DNA from: Adhaeribacter pallidiroseus
GTDB taxonomy: Bacteria > Bacteroidota > Bacteroidia > Cytophagales > Hymenobacteraceae
Assembly (NCBI RefSeq): GCF_003340495.1
Contig: NZ_QASA01000001.1
Span: forward strand, 682,001 to 746,000
Length of the DNA: 64,000 nucleotides
Direction: 5' to 3'
Shown: piece after piece, positions 8,700-18,057 of the stretch
How positions within the stretch are numbered: position 1 is the first letter of the stretch
Layout of the letters: each line of letters begins with the position of its first letter
The notes under the pieces: model-generated
Told to the model about the DNA's origin: nothing
Database searches by the model: none
The model's input: only the letters and a program-made list of their open reading frames with translations
Made by a program: the position numbers and the translations under genes

Positions 8700-10145
8700 A
8701 TGAACCAGGCATCGTTCGCGGCTTTCCCGGAAGCAACCAAAAACCGGCAAAAGTTTTTAGACGAGAACTTTTTGTTACAAACCAAAACGGCCCAGCGGTT
8801 GTACCACGAATTTGCCGCGCATTTGCCCATTATTGATTACCACAACCACCTCCCGCCCGAGCAAATTGCCCGCGATCACCAGTTTCAAAACCTCACGCAA
8901 ATTTGGCTTTACGGCGACCACTACAAGTGGCGGGCTATGCGCACCAACGGCATTCCCGAAGCGTATTGCACCGGGGATAAACCGGATTATGAAAAATTTG
9001 AAAAATGGGCCGCTACCGTACCCTATACGCTACGTAATCCCCTGTATCACTGGACGCACCTGGAGCTGCAGCGTTACTTTAACGTGTCCGACGTATTAAC
9101 AGACCAGAATGCCCGCGACATTTACGAAACCTGTACCAGCTTGCTGCAAACCCCGGATTACTCTGTTCGTTCGCTATTGCGCCGCATGAACGTAGAAGTT
9201 GTTTGTACCACCGACGACCCATTGGATTTGCTGGAACATCACCAGCAAATAAAACAGTCCGGTTTCGCGATAAAAGTATTACCCGCTTTCCGGCCCGATA
9301 AAGCCATGCAGGCCGAAGATGTACTGGCACTGTCGGCTTATATTCAAAAACTGGAAGCGCTCACCAATACCAATATTGATTCTTATGATACGTATCTGGC
9401 GACTTTAAAACAACGTCACGATTATTTTGCGGAGCAAGGCTGTAAAGTATCGGATCATGGCCTGGAGCAACTGTACGCCGAGGAGTATACCATGGTCGAA
9501 ATAGAACAAATTTTTAAAAAAATTAAGAATCAGCAAGCGCTTACACCTTCGGAAGTACGGCAGTTTAAGTCAGATATGTTGTTTCAGTTTGCGCTCTGGG
9601 ACCACGAGAAAGGCTGGGTACAGCAATACCATTTGGGCGCTTTGCGCAATAACAATCCCCGCATGCTCCGCCAAATAGGACCCGATACCGGTTGGGACTC
9701 CGTCGGCGATTTCCGGCAAGCCCAAGCCTTATCTACATTTCTGGCCCGGCTGGACAGCGAAGATCGCCTGGCCAAAACCATTTTGTATAACCTTAATCCC
9801 GCCGATAACGAGCTCATGGCGACTATGGTAGGAAATTTTAACGATGGCTCAGTACCGGGGAAAATTCAGTTTGGCTCAGGCTGGTGGTTTTTAGACCAAA
9901 AAGACGGCATGATCAAACAAATAAACGCGCTCTCCAACATGGGTTTACTCAGCCGCTTTGTGGGCATGCTCACCGATTCGCGCAGCTTCTTATCGTTTCC
10001 ACGCCACGAGTACTTCCGCCGCATCTTGTGCAACTTGTTCGGCGACGATGTGGAGAACGGCGAACTGCCCGCAGATCTACCCTGGATTGGCAAAGTCATT
10101 CAGGATATTTGCTACTACAACGCTAAAAACTACTTTAATTTTTAA
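8700..10145 (+). CDS. uxaC: Glucuronate/galacturonate isomerase
   Basis: A 481-residue uronate isomerase of the amidohydrolase superfamily. It interconverts D-glucuronate with D-fructuronate and D-galacturonate with D-tagaturonate. The metal-binding His-x-His motif is in IIDYHNHLPPEQIA (His48, His50). Also visible are WLYGDHYKWRAMR (substrate-binding region), VEVVCTTDDPLD, GWWFLDQKDGM and GMLTDSRSFLSFPRHEYFRR, all characteristic of UxaC. The length matches the family. It lies downstream of uxaB on the same strand and is closed by a hairpin at 10174, so the two probably form one operon feeding pectin-derived uronates into the Ashwell pathway. Confidence 0.95.
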   Translation: MNQASFAAFPEATKNRQKFLDENFLLQTKTAQRLYHEFAAHLPIIDYHNHLPPEQIARDHQFQNLTQIWLYGDHYKWRAMRTNGIPEAYCTGDKPDYEKFEKWAATVPYTLRNPLYHWTHLELQRYFNVSDVLTDQNARDIYETCTSLLQTPDYSVRSLLRRMNVEVVCTTDDPLDLLEHHQQIKQSGFAIKVLPAFRPDKAMQAEDVLALSAYIQKLEALTNTNIDSYDTYLATLKQRHDYFAEQGCKVSDHGLEQLYAEEYTMVEIEQIFKKIKNQQALTPSEVRQFKSDMLFQFALWDHEKGWVQQYHLGALRNNNPRMLRQIGPDTGWDSVGDFRQAQALSTFLARLDSEDRLAKTILYNLNPADNELMATMVGNFNDGSVPGKIQFGSGWWFLDQKDGMIKQINALSNMGLLSRFVGMLTDSRSFLSFPRHEYFRRILCNLFGDDVENGELPADLPWIGKVIQDICYYNAKNYFNF

Positions 10146-10173
10146 AAATAAAAAATTGTACCGGGTACCATTT

Positions 10174-10203
10174 GGTTTCTCAGGCTAAGAAACCCGGCTT
10201 TTT
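10174..10203 (+). terminator. Intrinsic terminator after uxaC
   Basis: A stem GGTTTCT (10174-10180) with AGAAACC (10188-10194) and a 7-base loop is followed by CGG and a short T-run. A competing outer pairing CCGGGT/ACCCGG (10161/10192) may strengthen it. It starts 28 bases after the uxaC stop. Confidence 0.6.
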
Positions 10204-10396
10204 GGTAAATATTTCAAAATTTGATCAAATAGGTGGATGAGCTTCTGGTATGTAGTTGCCAAGAGGGTACTATGGTCTTTATGGTGATACTGTATTTGAG
10301 AAAAGCGTTACCGGACAATCCGCAAAAAGGACGGGTACTCTTTTTAATAAAAGCTTAACCCGTTTGAAAGACGAAAACAGGATTCCGGAAAACGTG

Positions 10397-10404
10397 TATC
10401 TTTG
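10397..10404 (+). promoter_or_regulatory. -7 promoter element for the Rpn nuclease gene
   Basis: TATCTTTG matches the Bacteroidota -7 consensus TAnnTTTG and lies 16 bases before the ATG at 10421. A TTTG at 10363-10366 is too far upstream to be an ideal -33 element. Confidence 0.4.
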
Positions 10405-10420
10405 AGTAAAGTTATCAGAA

Positions 10421-11305
10421 ATGGCTGAGTTTGTAGAAAGATACATCAACCCCTTTACCGATTACGGATTTAAGAAGCTGTTCGGCGAAGAACCGAACAA
10501 GGACCTACTACGGGACTTTCTGAATGTGCTTTTACAAGAAGAGCAGGGCGAGATAATTGATTTAACGTACCTGAAAAGTGAGCACTTAGGAACTGGAGAA
10601 TTAGACCGCAAAGCCATCTTTGATTTATATTGTGAAAATAACCGGGGCGAAAAATTTATTGTGGAACTGCAAAAAACCAAGCAGAATTTCTTTAAAGACC
10701 GCACTGTTTATTATTCTACTTTTCCCATTCGGGAGCAGGCCAAACGGGCCGACTGGAACTACGAGCTAAAAGCGGTTTATACCATTGCCATTCTGGACTT
10801 CGTGTTTGATGAGGATAAAAAGGATCACAATAAATTCCGGTACGATATTAAACTGACGGATACCGAAACCAAGGCCGTATTCTATGACAAGCTCACGTTC
10901 ATTTACTTAGAAATGCCAAAATTTAACAAAACCGTGGAGGAACTGGAAACCCGGTTTGACAAGTGGTTGTATGTAATACGCAATCTTAACCGGTTAGACA
11001 AAGTGCCGGAGAAGTTAAGAGAGCGGGTATTTGAAAAATTGTTTGAAACTGCTGAAATTGCCCGGTTTACCCCTGACCAAGTCCGTTCTTACGAAGATAG
11101 CTTGAAATACTACCGCGATTTAAAAAACTCCCTAGATACGGCCCGAGAAGAAGGTTTACTGGAAGGAATAGAGAAAGGAATAGAAGAAGGTAAAATTGAA
11201 GTAGCTTCCGAAATGCTGAAGGAAAATGAACCTCTCGCAAAAATAATTCGATTTACAGGCTTGTCACGGGAGCAAATCGAAAGGTTGAAAACAAACCAAG
11301 CGTAA
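10421..11305 (+). CDS. Rpn-family PD-(D/E)XK nuclease / putative transposase
   Basis: A 294-residue protein of the Rpn (recombination-promoting nuclease, formerly transposase_31/PDDEXK_2) family. The N-terminus INPFTDYGFKKLFGEEPNKD is the family signature. The nuclease core is visible as FDLYCENNRGEKFIVELQK, with Asp68 and Glu82-x-Gln84 forming the D...ExQ active site. The C-terminus is a charged helical stretch (GLLEGIEKGIEEGKIEVA) of the repetitive type often seen in this family, and ends in a short LSREQIERL helix. E. coli homologues are DNA endonucleases that raise RecA-independent recombination; a link to mobile DNA or defence is suspected for the family but not shown here. It appears intact. 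Confidence 0.9.
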   Translation: MAEFVERYINPFTDYGFKKLFGEEPNKDLLRDFLNVLLQEEQGEIIDLTYLKSEHLGTGELDRKAIFDLYCENNRGEKFIVELQKTKQNFFKDRTVYYSTFPIREQAKRADWNYELKAVYTIAILDFVFDEDKKDHNKFRYDIKLTDTETKAVFYDKLTFIYLEMPKFNKTVEELETRFDKWLYVIRNLNRLDKVPEKLRERVFEKLFETAEIARFTPDQVRSYEDSLKYYRDLKNSLDTAREEGLLEGIEKGIEEGKIEVASEMLKENEPLAKIIRFTGLSREQIERLKTNQA

Positions 11306-11370
11306 CTAGTTCTGCAAAGCCACTAAAGGCTTTTACCCTCAACTGCTATAGTCAATTTAAAAATATCAAA

Positions 11371-11928
11371 ATGGAGCTAGAATACCTGCAGAGCGTTACG
11401 AAGCAATTCGAGTATTATAAATTGCTGGGCGAAAAAACTTTTTACCAACTCCAGGGAAATGATTTTTTTTGGCAGTACAACGAAGAAAGTAACTCGATAG
11501 CCATTATCGTAAACCACCTGTGGGGCAACATGCTATCCCGCTGGACTGATTTTCTGACTTCGGACGGAGAAAAAGAATGGCGAGACCGCGATCTGGAATT
11601 TGAATCGATTATACAAACCAAAGAGGAGCTATTTGCCAAATGGAACGCTGGTTGGGAAATCTTGTTTGCCGCATTAAGCACAGTTAACCACGAAAATTTT
11701 AATACCGAAATTTACATCCGAAACCAGGCTCACTCCATAATGGAAGCCATTAACCGGCAATTGGCGCATTATTCTTATCACGTTGGGCAAATAGTGTACC
11801 TGGGGCGCATGATTAAAGGGCAGCACTGGGAAACCTTAACTATTCCAAAAGGAAAATCGGTAGAGTTTAACACCGAGAAATTTGCCAAAGGCAAACACAA
11901 GGGTTATTTCTCAGATGATTTAAAGTAA
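11371..11928 (+). CDS. DUF1572 (DinB-like) protein
   Basis: A 185-residue protein of the DUF1572 family, a branch of the DinB/YfiT four-helix-bundle superfamily. Conserved family segments are visible: SIAIIVNHLWGNMLSRWTDF with a His near residue 49, a TSDGEKEWRDRD loop, and the C-terminal SYHVGQIVYLGRMIKG with a His near residue 138. The His residues are placed as expected for a divalent-metal site. The family has been linked to thiol/metal chemistry, but the specific reaction is unknown. It follows the Rpn gene by 65 bases; co-transcription is possible but not obvious functionally. Confidence 0.85.
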   Translation: MELEYLQSVTKQFEYYKLLGEKTFYQLQGNDFFWQYNEESNSIAIIVNHLWGNMLSRWTDFLTSDGEKEWRDRDLEFESIIQTKEELFAKWNAGWEILFAALSTVNHENFNTEIYIRNQAHSIMEAINRQLAHYSYHVGQIVYLGRMIKGQHWETLTIPKGKSVEFNTEKFAKGKHKGYFSDDLK

Positions 11929-12149
11929 AAAAGCTAGCTAAATACGAACAAAGCAGGAGTGTTTTTTAAATTTTAGAATTGATCGTTCAGCTATCATCAT
12001 AGAAAAACAGGCTGTTCTAATATAGCAGTCCTTACAATCTGCAATAAAGAATTTTGAATTAGCGTGCGTTCGAAATAAGCCCTTCATTACACTAAGAATA
12101 GTACTACCAAGAAATATAAAATTCTATTTTAGGTTTCTTGGTATCCATT

Positions 12150-12210
12150 TCAGTCATCCTGGAAGGATCTAACCAGTAGGTAACCGATAAGATCCTTCCA
12201 GGATGACTGA
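12150..12210. repeat. Perfect 22-bp inverted repeat
   Basis: Arms at 12150-12171 and 12189-12210 are exact reverse complements around a 17-base loop. The arm contains CATCCTGGAAGGATCT, which is itself partly palindromic (ATCCTGGAAGGAT). It has no T-run, so it does not look like a normal terminator. It resembles dispersed intergenic palindromes (REP-like) more than a gene-specific signal, and differs in sequence from the RAYT palindrome at 3480. Confidence 0.7.
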
Positions 12211-12410
12211 TTAAAGAGAATGAGCCTCCTTTTAACATATAAGTACTCGGACAAAATTAATTAAGTGCATAACTTAGAATAAAACATTGACTAGTAGTGT
12301 CTTATGAATCGAACAACCAACAACTACTAACGAACAACTACTTAGTTATTTTTATCTCGAACTCACCTTAAATTAACCAACCTCAACAAAGCCCGTATTA
12401 TTCTAAATTT

Positions 12411-12449
12411 TAAAAAAAGCCACTTACCGGTTTTATCTGGTAAGTGGCT
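12411..12449 (-). terminator. Intrinsic terminator of the TPR-CHAT gene
   Basis: On the minus strand an 11-bp stem (AGCCACTTACC with GGTAAGTGGCT) closes a 10-base loop and is followed by a run of seven T. It lies 75 bases past the stop codon of the gene ending at 12524. Confidence 0.8.
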
Positions 12450-12523
12450 CTTCTCTGGAATTTAATTTAACAGGCTAATCTGGCCTAATTAGCAAGGCTT
12501 TGACTAGATCAGAACAATAATTT

Positions 12524-15500
12524 TTATTGACCGATTAAAATAAAGGGCGCCCAGTAAAAGGGCGATTTATGCTGACTCTTTCGTACAAGCTTGCGTTTAG
12601 CCGTTTGGAGCGCTTCTGTTTTGTTCTTGCCCGAGAGAAGTGCCTGGTAAAAGTATTTCATTAAATCAGCGGTAGATTCATCTGATACTTTCCATAAAGA
12701 TACTAATACGTTTTTAGCGCCCGCAAATAATAAGGCTCTGGTAATACCAATTACTCCTTCCCCTTGGGCTAATTTTCCTAAACCAGTTTCACAAGCCGAA
12801 AGCGTGACTAAATCGGCTTTTAAATGTAAATTATAAATCTCCCCGGTATACAGTATTCCATCTTCATGACTGGTGTTTTCTTGCGAAAGCAGTAAACCCG
12901 ATAGTTCCGGAAAATTTTCGTTAACAAAACCGTGCGTAGCTAAATGAATATAATTATAAGTAGAAACCGTCGGGCTCTTAACCCGATCTTCGGTGGCTTT
13001 ATGGTACAGGTATAGCTGGGTTTTAGCTCCTTTGGCCCGGAATAACTGCCCTATTGTTTTAACTTCCCTTTCCGAGGCAATTAAAGGCGTTACGTACCCA
13101 CCCTCAAGCACTGAACTGCGGCGAATCTTCTCGGTAATAATTGGTAAATCAAAGTTGCTTGCCGTAAGAGGCTCAAATTTTTGAAAGGCATTACTGGTTG
13201 ATTCAGAATTGAGAATTGTATAGTCAGTATTTAGGCCGACAGTATTTTTACTTCTCAAAACAGAAATAGGAAGATGACTTTTAAGGCGGGTAGAAAGTAA
13301 ATTTTTAGCAAGTGCAGAATCAGCAAAAACAGGCGCCAGAGCTAACAACCGCTTCTTAGAATTTTCCTCCGGATGGCTTAATCGTTCATACAGCAGCCGT
13401 CCGGAATAAGCATAGCTAATGTGGTATTTGTGCACCAGGTACGCACGGGTTTTGTTTAAATTAACTTTGCCGGACTGCGTGAGCAATGCCTCAAATGGAA
13501 AAGAGGCTAATTTCCCTTCCGGAATAATAATTAAAGATTTTATATGGCGCGGAATAGCCGGCGGTAATAGTAATTTGTAGAGTTTATGAGCTACTTGTTG
13601 GTAAAGATCCGGATCTTTTAAAATAATGCCATCCCTAAAAGCGGTTAATTGCCGGTCAAAGAGGCTATCCAGGGGAATAGATTTTACCTCAAAAAAACTT
13701 TTACCCAAGATAAATATTTGAAGAACATTGGGTTTAAGCGCATACTCTAACACAACCGAACTGGAGTTAAGTTTACGCTGCAATTGCTCCGGCGTAACGG
13801 TAGATGGTTGATATTTTAAATTATAATATTTTGGATAAAATCTTTCGTACTGGCTAACCAAGTTTTCCTTTTGGCGATTGGCGTCAAATAATTGATTTTG
13901 ATAGGTTAATAGCTTCGTGCTATCTGCTTCAGTACCTTTATTAAGTTCTTTTGCTAAACGCTGCGTATTTTGGGCAATTTGGTTACGTAAAGTTTGATCT
14001 TGTTTTAACAAGGAGTCCGGGATACCCGCAAATATTTTGGCCTTCGACTCAGTTAGGGAAGCTAAGAGCACGCCGGATTTTCCTTGCTCCGAAAAGTAGA
14101 AAGCTTTATCCAGGTAAGTTTGTTCCTGCGTGAGGCGATGGAGCTTTAAACATAAAGAAAGCGCTTGATGATATAAAGCTGCCGTATTGGCAGTGGAGGC
14201 AACTTTATCGGTCTCATTTTCCTGGTTGCGCTGAATAATTTTGGCTAACGAATCGGCGGTAAAGGAGGTGTGATAAGCCAAGAGTAGGTCTGTAATCTTG
14301 CCGGACTGGTCAAATAACTTCTCCAGAACTTCTGCTTTTTTCTGAAGAGAAGTAAGTAAAGTTTTAGAATTTAAAAAAGTAGTAGCTTGGCTTTTTAATG
14401 CAGGATTATGCGCAATAAGGGTATCTTGAAAAGTGGGTACATTCGCCAGCATGGCTTGTTGAAAGTGCTTTAATGCTTTTGGGTAATCGCCTTTTTGCAA
14501 ATATACCTTACCTAAATAATTATAGGTATCGCCAACATTGGGATGCGTTTTACCCAAAGATTTTAAATAACTCTGGAGAGCCTTTGTATGGTATTCGGTG
14601 GCTTTCTGGTAATTCCCGCTGGCTTGGTACAAGATACCGTGTTGGTTATACGTATCGGCCACACTGGGGTGCGATTCACCTAAAGCGGCGCACCTAATTT
14701 GTAAGGCCATCTGGTAGTATTCCAGGGCTTTTTGAAAATCTTTTTTAATTTGATGCACATTGCCCAAACTGTAATAAGAATCAGCTACTTTAGGATGTTT
14801 TTCCCCTAATACAGCACACCTGATTTGTAAAGCTTTTTGGTAATATTCCAATGCTTTCTCGTAATTTTCTTTTGCCTCGAAAACATTTCCTATATCGTTG
14901 TACGAGTTGGCTACATTGGGGTGGGCTTCCCCTAAAGCAGAACGCCGGATCTGCAATGATTTTTGATGGTACTCCAGAGCTTTGTCGTATTCGCCTTTTA
15001 AAAAGTAAATACTGCCTATTGTTTGATGCGAGCTAGCTATACCGGGATGCGTTTGGGCTAAAACAGCGCTTCTGATTTGCAGCGCTTTCTGGTAGTATTC
15101 CAAGGCTTTATCGTACTCGCCTTTATCACCGTATATATTGCCAAACAAATGATAAGAATCGGCAACATCCAGGTGATTTTCGCCTAAAACCGAGCGCCGG
15201 ATAAGTAAAGCAATTTGGTGGTATTCCAGCGCTTTGTCGTATTCTCCTTTGTTGAAGTAAACGTTGCCGATATTGTTGTAGGAACCGGCTGAACTAGGGT
15301 GGTCTTCGCCTAAAATAGAGCACCGGATCTGCAAGGCTTTCTGGTGGTATTCTAAAGCTTTATCGTATTCTCCTTTATAGTGGTAGTTATTCCCAATGCT
15401 GTTAAAAGAATTAGCTACATCCGGATGAAATTCGCCCAAAGCAGCGCGCCGGATTTGGAGTGCTTTAAGGTGGTATTCCAGTCCTTTATCGTACTGCCCG

Positions 15501-16135
15501 GTAATAAAGTAATCATTACCTATAGCATAGTAAGAATTGCTGATTCCCACATGCGTTTCATTTAAAGTAGCGCGCCGGATTTGTAATGCTTTTAGGTGAT
15601 ATTCCAAAGCTTTGGGATACTCTCCTTTTCCGAAATAAACATTACCTACCAAGTGATAAGAATCGGCTACCTCCGGATGATCTTCACCAAAAACCGAGCG
15701 CCGGATGCGCAAGGCTTTTTGCTGGTATTCCAGCGCTTTGTTGTGGTTACCTTTAACCAGGAGAACATGACCTAAATTAATGTAGGAATAAAGCGTTTTA
15801 GTTGAATCTTCTTTGACCTTCGCAATGGTTTCCAGTAAAGTCTGGTTTGCCTGGTCCAGCGCCTCGTTGTACTTACCCATGGAATATAGGTTATAAGTAA
15901 GTCCATTGTCACAATCTATTTTTTTCGCCCATTGCTGGTGCTCCCGGTACAATTCTGAGGCTTTTTTAAAATATACGATAGAATTCCCGTATTTTCCTTG
16001 TTCTTGTAAACTTAAGCCTTGATTATACAATTGGTGCGCACGCTTAATAGCCTTTTCTTTAAGCTGGTTCTGTGCCTGCACCTCCTGTATACCTAAACAC
16101 ATTAAAACAAAGATTATTACTAAAGAAGCTTTCAT
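12524..16135 (-). CDS. Secreted TPR-CHAT caspase-like protein
   Basis: A 1203-residue protein. A signal peptide (MKASLVIIFVLMCLGI, ending VQAQ) is followed by two divergent TPRs and then ten near-identical 42-residue kinesin-light-chain-type TPRs (about residues 119-545, unit DKALEYHQKALQIRR...). A helical linker follows, and a C-terminal CHAT domain (about 880-1203). The CHAT catalytic pair is intact: His1068 in HLATHGF and Cys1115 in LSACETG, with the closing GITRALLFAGAKNVLVSLW and FYWAPFILIG motifs. CHAT proteins are clan CD (caspase/separase) peptidases; TPR-CHAT also occurs as Csx29 in gRAMP CRISPR systems. Here the signal peptide points to the envelope instead. It is divergent from a HExxH peptidase gene. 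Substrate and trigger are unknown. Confidence 0.9.
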   Translation of the reverse strand: MKASLVIIFVLMCLGIQEVQAQNQLKEKAIKRAHQLYNQGLSLQEQGKYGNSIVYFKKASELYREHQQWAKKIDCDNGLTYNLYSMGKYNEALDQANQTLLETIAKVKEDSTKTLYSYINLGHVLLVKGNHNKALEYQQKALRIRRSVFGEDHPEVADSYHLVGNVYFGKGEYPKALEYHLKALQIRRATLNETHVGISNSYYAIGNDYFITGQYDKGLEYHLKALQIRRAALGEFHPDVANSFNSIGNNYHYKGEYDKALEYHQKALQIRCSILGEDHPSSAGSYNNIGNVYFNKGEYDKALEYHQIALLIRRSVLGENHLDVADSYHLFGNIYGDKGEYDKALEYYQKALQIRSAVLAQTHPGIASSHQTIGSIYFLKGEYDKALEYHQKSLQIRRSALGEAHPNVANSYNDIGNVFEAKENYEKALEYYQKALQIRCAVLGEKHPKVADSYYSLGNVHQIKKDFQKALEYYQMALQIRCAALGESHPSVADTYNQHGILYQASGNYQKATEYHTKALQSYLKSLGKTHPNVGDTYNYLGKVYLQKGDYPKALKHFQQAMLANVPTFQDTLIAHNPALKSQATTFLNSKTLLTSLQKKAEVLEKLFDQSGKITDLLLAYHTSFTADSLAKIIQRNQENETDKVASTANTAALYHQALSLCLKLHRLTQEQTYLDKAFYFSEQGKSGVLLASLTESKAKIFAGIPDSLLKQDQTLRNQIAQNTQRLAKELNKGTEADSTKLLTYQNQLFDANRQKENLVSQYERFYPKYYNLKYQPSTVTPEQLQRKLNSSSVVLEYALKPNVLQIFILGKSFFEVKSIPLDSLFDRQLTAFRDGIILKDPDLYQQVAHKLYKLLLPPAIPRHIKSLIIIPEGKLASFPFEALLTQSGKVNLNKTRAYLVHKYHISYAYSGRLLYERLSHPEENSKKRLLALAPVFADSALAKNLLSTRLKSHLPISVLRSKNTVGLNTDYTILNSESTSNAFQKFEPLTASNFDLPIITEKIRRSSVLEGGYVTPLIASEREVKTIGQLFRAKGAKTQLYLYHKATEDRVKSPTVSTYNYIHLATHGFVNENFPELSGLLLSQENTSHEDGILYTGEIYNLHLKADLVTLSACETGLGKLAQGEGVIGITRALLFAGAKNVLVSLWKVSDESTADLMKYFYQALLSGKNKTEALQTAKRKLVRKSQHKSPFYWAPFILIGQ
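14500..15785 (-). repeat. Tandem 126-bp coding repeats (TPR array)
   Basis: Ten consecutive 126-base units encode the 42-residue TPRs of the CHAT protein. Adjacent units are visibly similar at DNA level (for example repeated CTTTATCGTATTCTCCTTT-like segments on the plus strand every 126 bases). The array can expand or contract by recombination. Confidence 0.8.
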
Positions 16136-16431
16136 CTGGCCAGAATGGATACGTAAGAATGAATATCTTCAAAACTTTAATCTAAATAATAAGGAAATGA
16201 CCATTTCTGTAGCGAATGACTATAAAACCTTATAAATTTAATATTATTTGTAATTTACTGAAGTTAAGTCAGATATTTTAAAAAACGCGGTAAAAACATA
16301 ATGTTTTTCTCCTAATTATCTTTCCGTTGTTTATAAGAAATCTGTACAAAGCGGCATTAATCTATAATAGGGGAAAGCAGATGAAAACACTAAGGAATAC
16401 CCGATGTATTTTTAAAACAAGAAATACTAAC

Positions 16432-18057
16432 ATGATAAATCTCCGCCAAATTATAAGTAGTTTGCTGCTATTTTATGGCTTAGCTGTAAAGGGATATGGA
16501 CAAGAGTTATTGCCCACCACTTCCTATAAATACCAGGTAACCCGCCATGTATTTGATCGCTTGACATACGCATTTGCTAATACCCGTCCGCAACCCCGGT
16601 TAGAAATAATTGCGCGTAACTTGAAGAAGCCTCAAATTATTGCCCAATACCGGCCCGGCAGCCAACCGGTAGTGCAAATAGATGAAGAGGTTTATGATTT
16701 ATGCCTAAAGCTACAAAGTGATTCATTAAACGCTTTGGCCGTTTTACTCAGTCATGAACTGGCCCACCATTACGAAAAACACGAATGGTATTTTACTTTT
16801 GGTATTAGTCAGTCCTATAATAAAATTCCGAAAGAAAGCATCCAACAGTTTGAATCGGAAGCTGATTTTTACGGGTGCTTTTACGGCGAACTGTCCGGTT
16901 TTGCAACCGGGCGGGTGTTTCCGCGCATCCTTGATTTAATTTATCAGCATTTTAATCTGGCAAACGTTTTAGAGGGTTATCCCACCAAAGAAAACCGAAA
17001 AGCTATTTATGCCGCTAAGCAAAAGGATGCCATTAAAATGGTTTCGGTTTTTAAGGCCGGTTTATTTCTTTACTTAATGCAAGAATTTGAATCGGCGGCC
17101 ATGTGCTTTGATTACCTGGTAAATCAATTCCCAAGCCGGGAGATTATCAATAATTTGGCAGCGGCTAAACTGCAGCAAGCCTTATGGTTATACACGAGCC
17201 AAGAGCAGTCAAGTTTTGTGTACCCCGTAGAGTTAGATGCGCAAAGTCGTTTGGCCTCTTTAAGGCGCGCCCTACCCGGCGAGGTGAGCGATAAGCAATA
17301 TGTGCAATTGTTAACCGATGCCCGCAAATATGCCGAAAAGTCTCGGGAGATTGATCCTACTTATGTACCCGCTTATATTAATCTGGCTTGTATTTATTCG
17401 TTACAAGGAAATCAGGCAGCGGCCATTGGTGTTATTAATGAGCTAAAACCAAGCAATATAACCGGCAATGCTTATTCCATCCGGGCTATCGCTTATCATA
17501 AAGATAATCAATTAAGTAAAGCGCAAACCGATTTTGAATTAGCTTTCCAGAAAGGAGCCTACCAGGGAAAGTATAATCTGGAACTGTTTAATAAATTAAA
17601 TGAATCTTTGGCCGGGACTTTAACTACCTGGATGAGAAGTTGGTTTGCGGAAGAAGAGTCGGCCAGTGGTTTTGTAAAATCCGTTGCCAAAGAACAAATA
17701 GGCGCCCCCATCACTAACACGTCCTTGCCGGCACAAGCCTCCCGAATAAGTATTAGCAAAACGCCGCACCTGGTTGTTCAATGGAATGAGCAAAAGGACT
17801 ATTCTCAATTAGGAATTCAAAATGGTACCCGGAACTACCTGGTGCATCTTACGCAGGATAATTACGCCAAACAAACAGCCCGTAAGGTAAAACGAGGTGC
17901 TCATCTGGAAACTTTAAAAAGCAAATACGGAGATCCGGCTTATTCTTTTTCGGGAGCTAAAGGGGAGTATCTGGTTTATCCCAATAATAAAATTGCTTTT
18001 ATCATAGATAGAAGTAATCGGGTAAATAGCTGGTTTGTTTATGGTCGAATTTTTTAA
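16432..18057 (+). CDS. Secreted M48-like zinc metallopeptidase with TPR-like repeats
   Basis: I chose ATG 16432 (541 residues) because it begins a good signal peptide, MINLRQIISSLLLFYGLAV...YGQ; in-frame ATGs at 16327 and 16381 add an unlikely N-terminal tail. The gluzincin motif HELAHH is at residues 108-113, and FESEADFYG downstream supplies the third ligand Glu, the arrangement of M48 peptidases. From about residue 190 on there are TPR-like segments (SAAMCFDYLVNQFPSREIINNLAAAKL and, further on, YVPAYINLACIYSLQG and AYSIRAIAYHKDNQLSKAQTDFE). The C-terminal 100 residues are a separate unknown domain. It is divergent from the TPR-CHAT gene with a 296-base gap, and upstream of a sigma factor. 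The role is probably protein processing in the envelope; substrate unknown. Confidence 0.82.
   Translation: MINLRQIISSLLLFYGLAVKGYGQELLPTTSYKYQVTRHVFDRLTYAFANTRPQPRLEIIARNLKKPQIIAQYRPGSQPVVQIDEEVYDLCLKLQSDSLNALAVLLSHELAHHYEKHEWYFTFGISQSYNKIPKESIQQFESEADFYGCFYGELSGFATGRVFPRILDLIYQHFNLANVLEGYPTKENRKAIYAAKQKDAIKMVSVFKAGLFLYLMQEFESAAMCFDYLVNQFPSREIINNLAAAKLQQALWLYTSQEQSSFVYPVELDAQSRLASLRRALPGEVSDKQYVQLLTDARKYAEKSREIDPTYVPAYINLACIYSLQGNQAAAIGVINELKPSNITGNAYSIRAIAYHKDNQLSKAQTDFELAFQKGAYQGKYNLELFNKLNESLAGTLTTWMRSWFAEEESASGFVKSVAKEQIGAPITNTSLPAQASRISISKTPHLVVQWNEQKDYSQLGIQNGTRNYLVHLTQDNYAKQTARKVKRGAHLETLKSKYGDPAYSFSGAKGEYLVYPNNKIAFIIDRSNRVNSWFVYGRIF

Larger units (their letters stand above)
11929..12523. 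other. Intergenic region with a long inverted repeat and a terminator
   Basis: About 600 bases between convergent genes. It holds the 22-bp inverted repeat at 12150-12210 and the terminator of the CHAT gene at 12411-12449. No coding frame is convincing. Confidence 0.6.

Noticed and set aside
14500-15785. Regularly spaced repeats that could suggest a CRISPR array
   Set aside because: The period is 126 bases and the whole unit is coding (TPRs in frame), with no unique spacers.
12524-16135. CRISPR-linked Csx29 (craspase) assignment for the TPR-CHAT protein
   Set aside because: No gRAMP or cas genes, no array, and a signal peptide that points to export.
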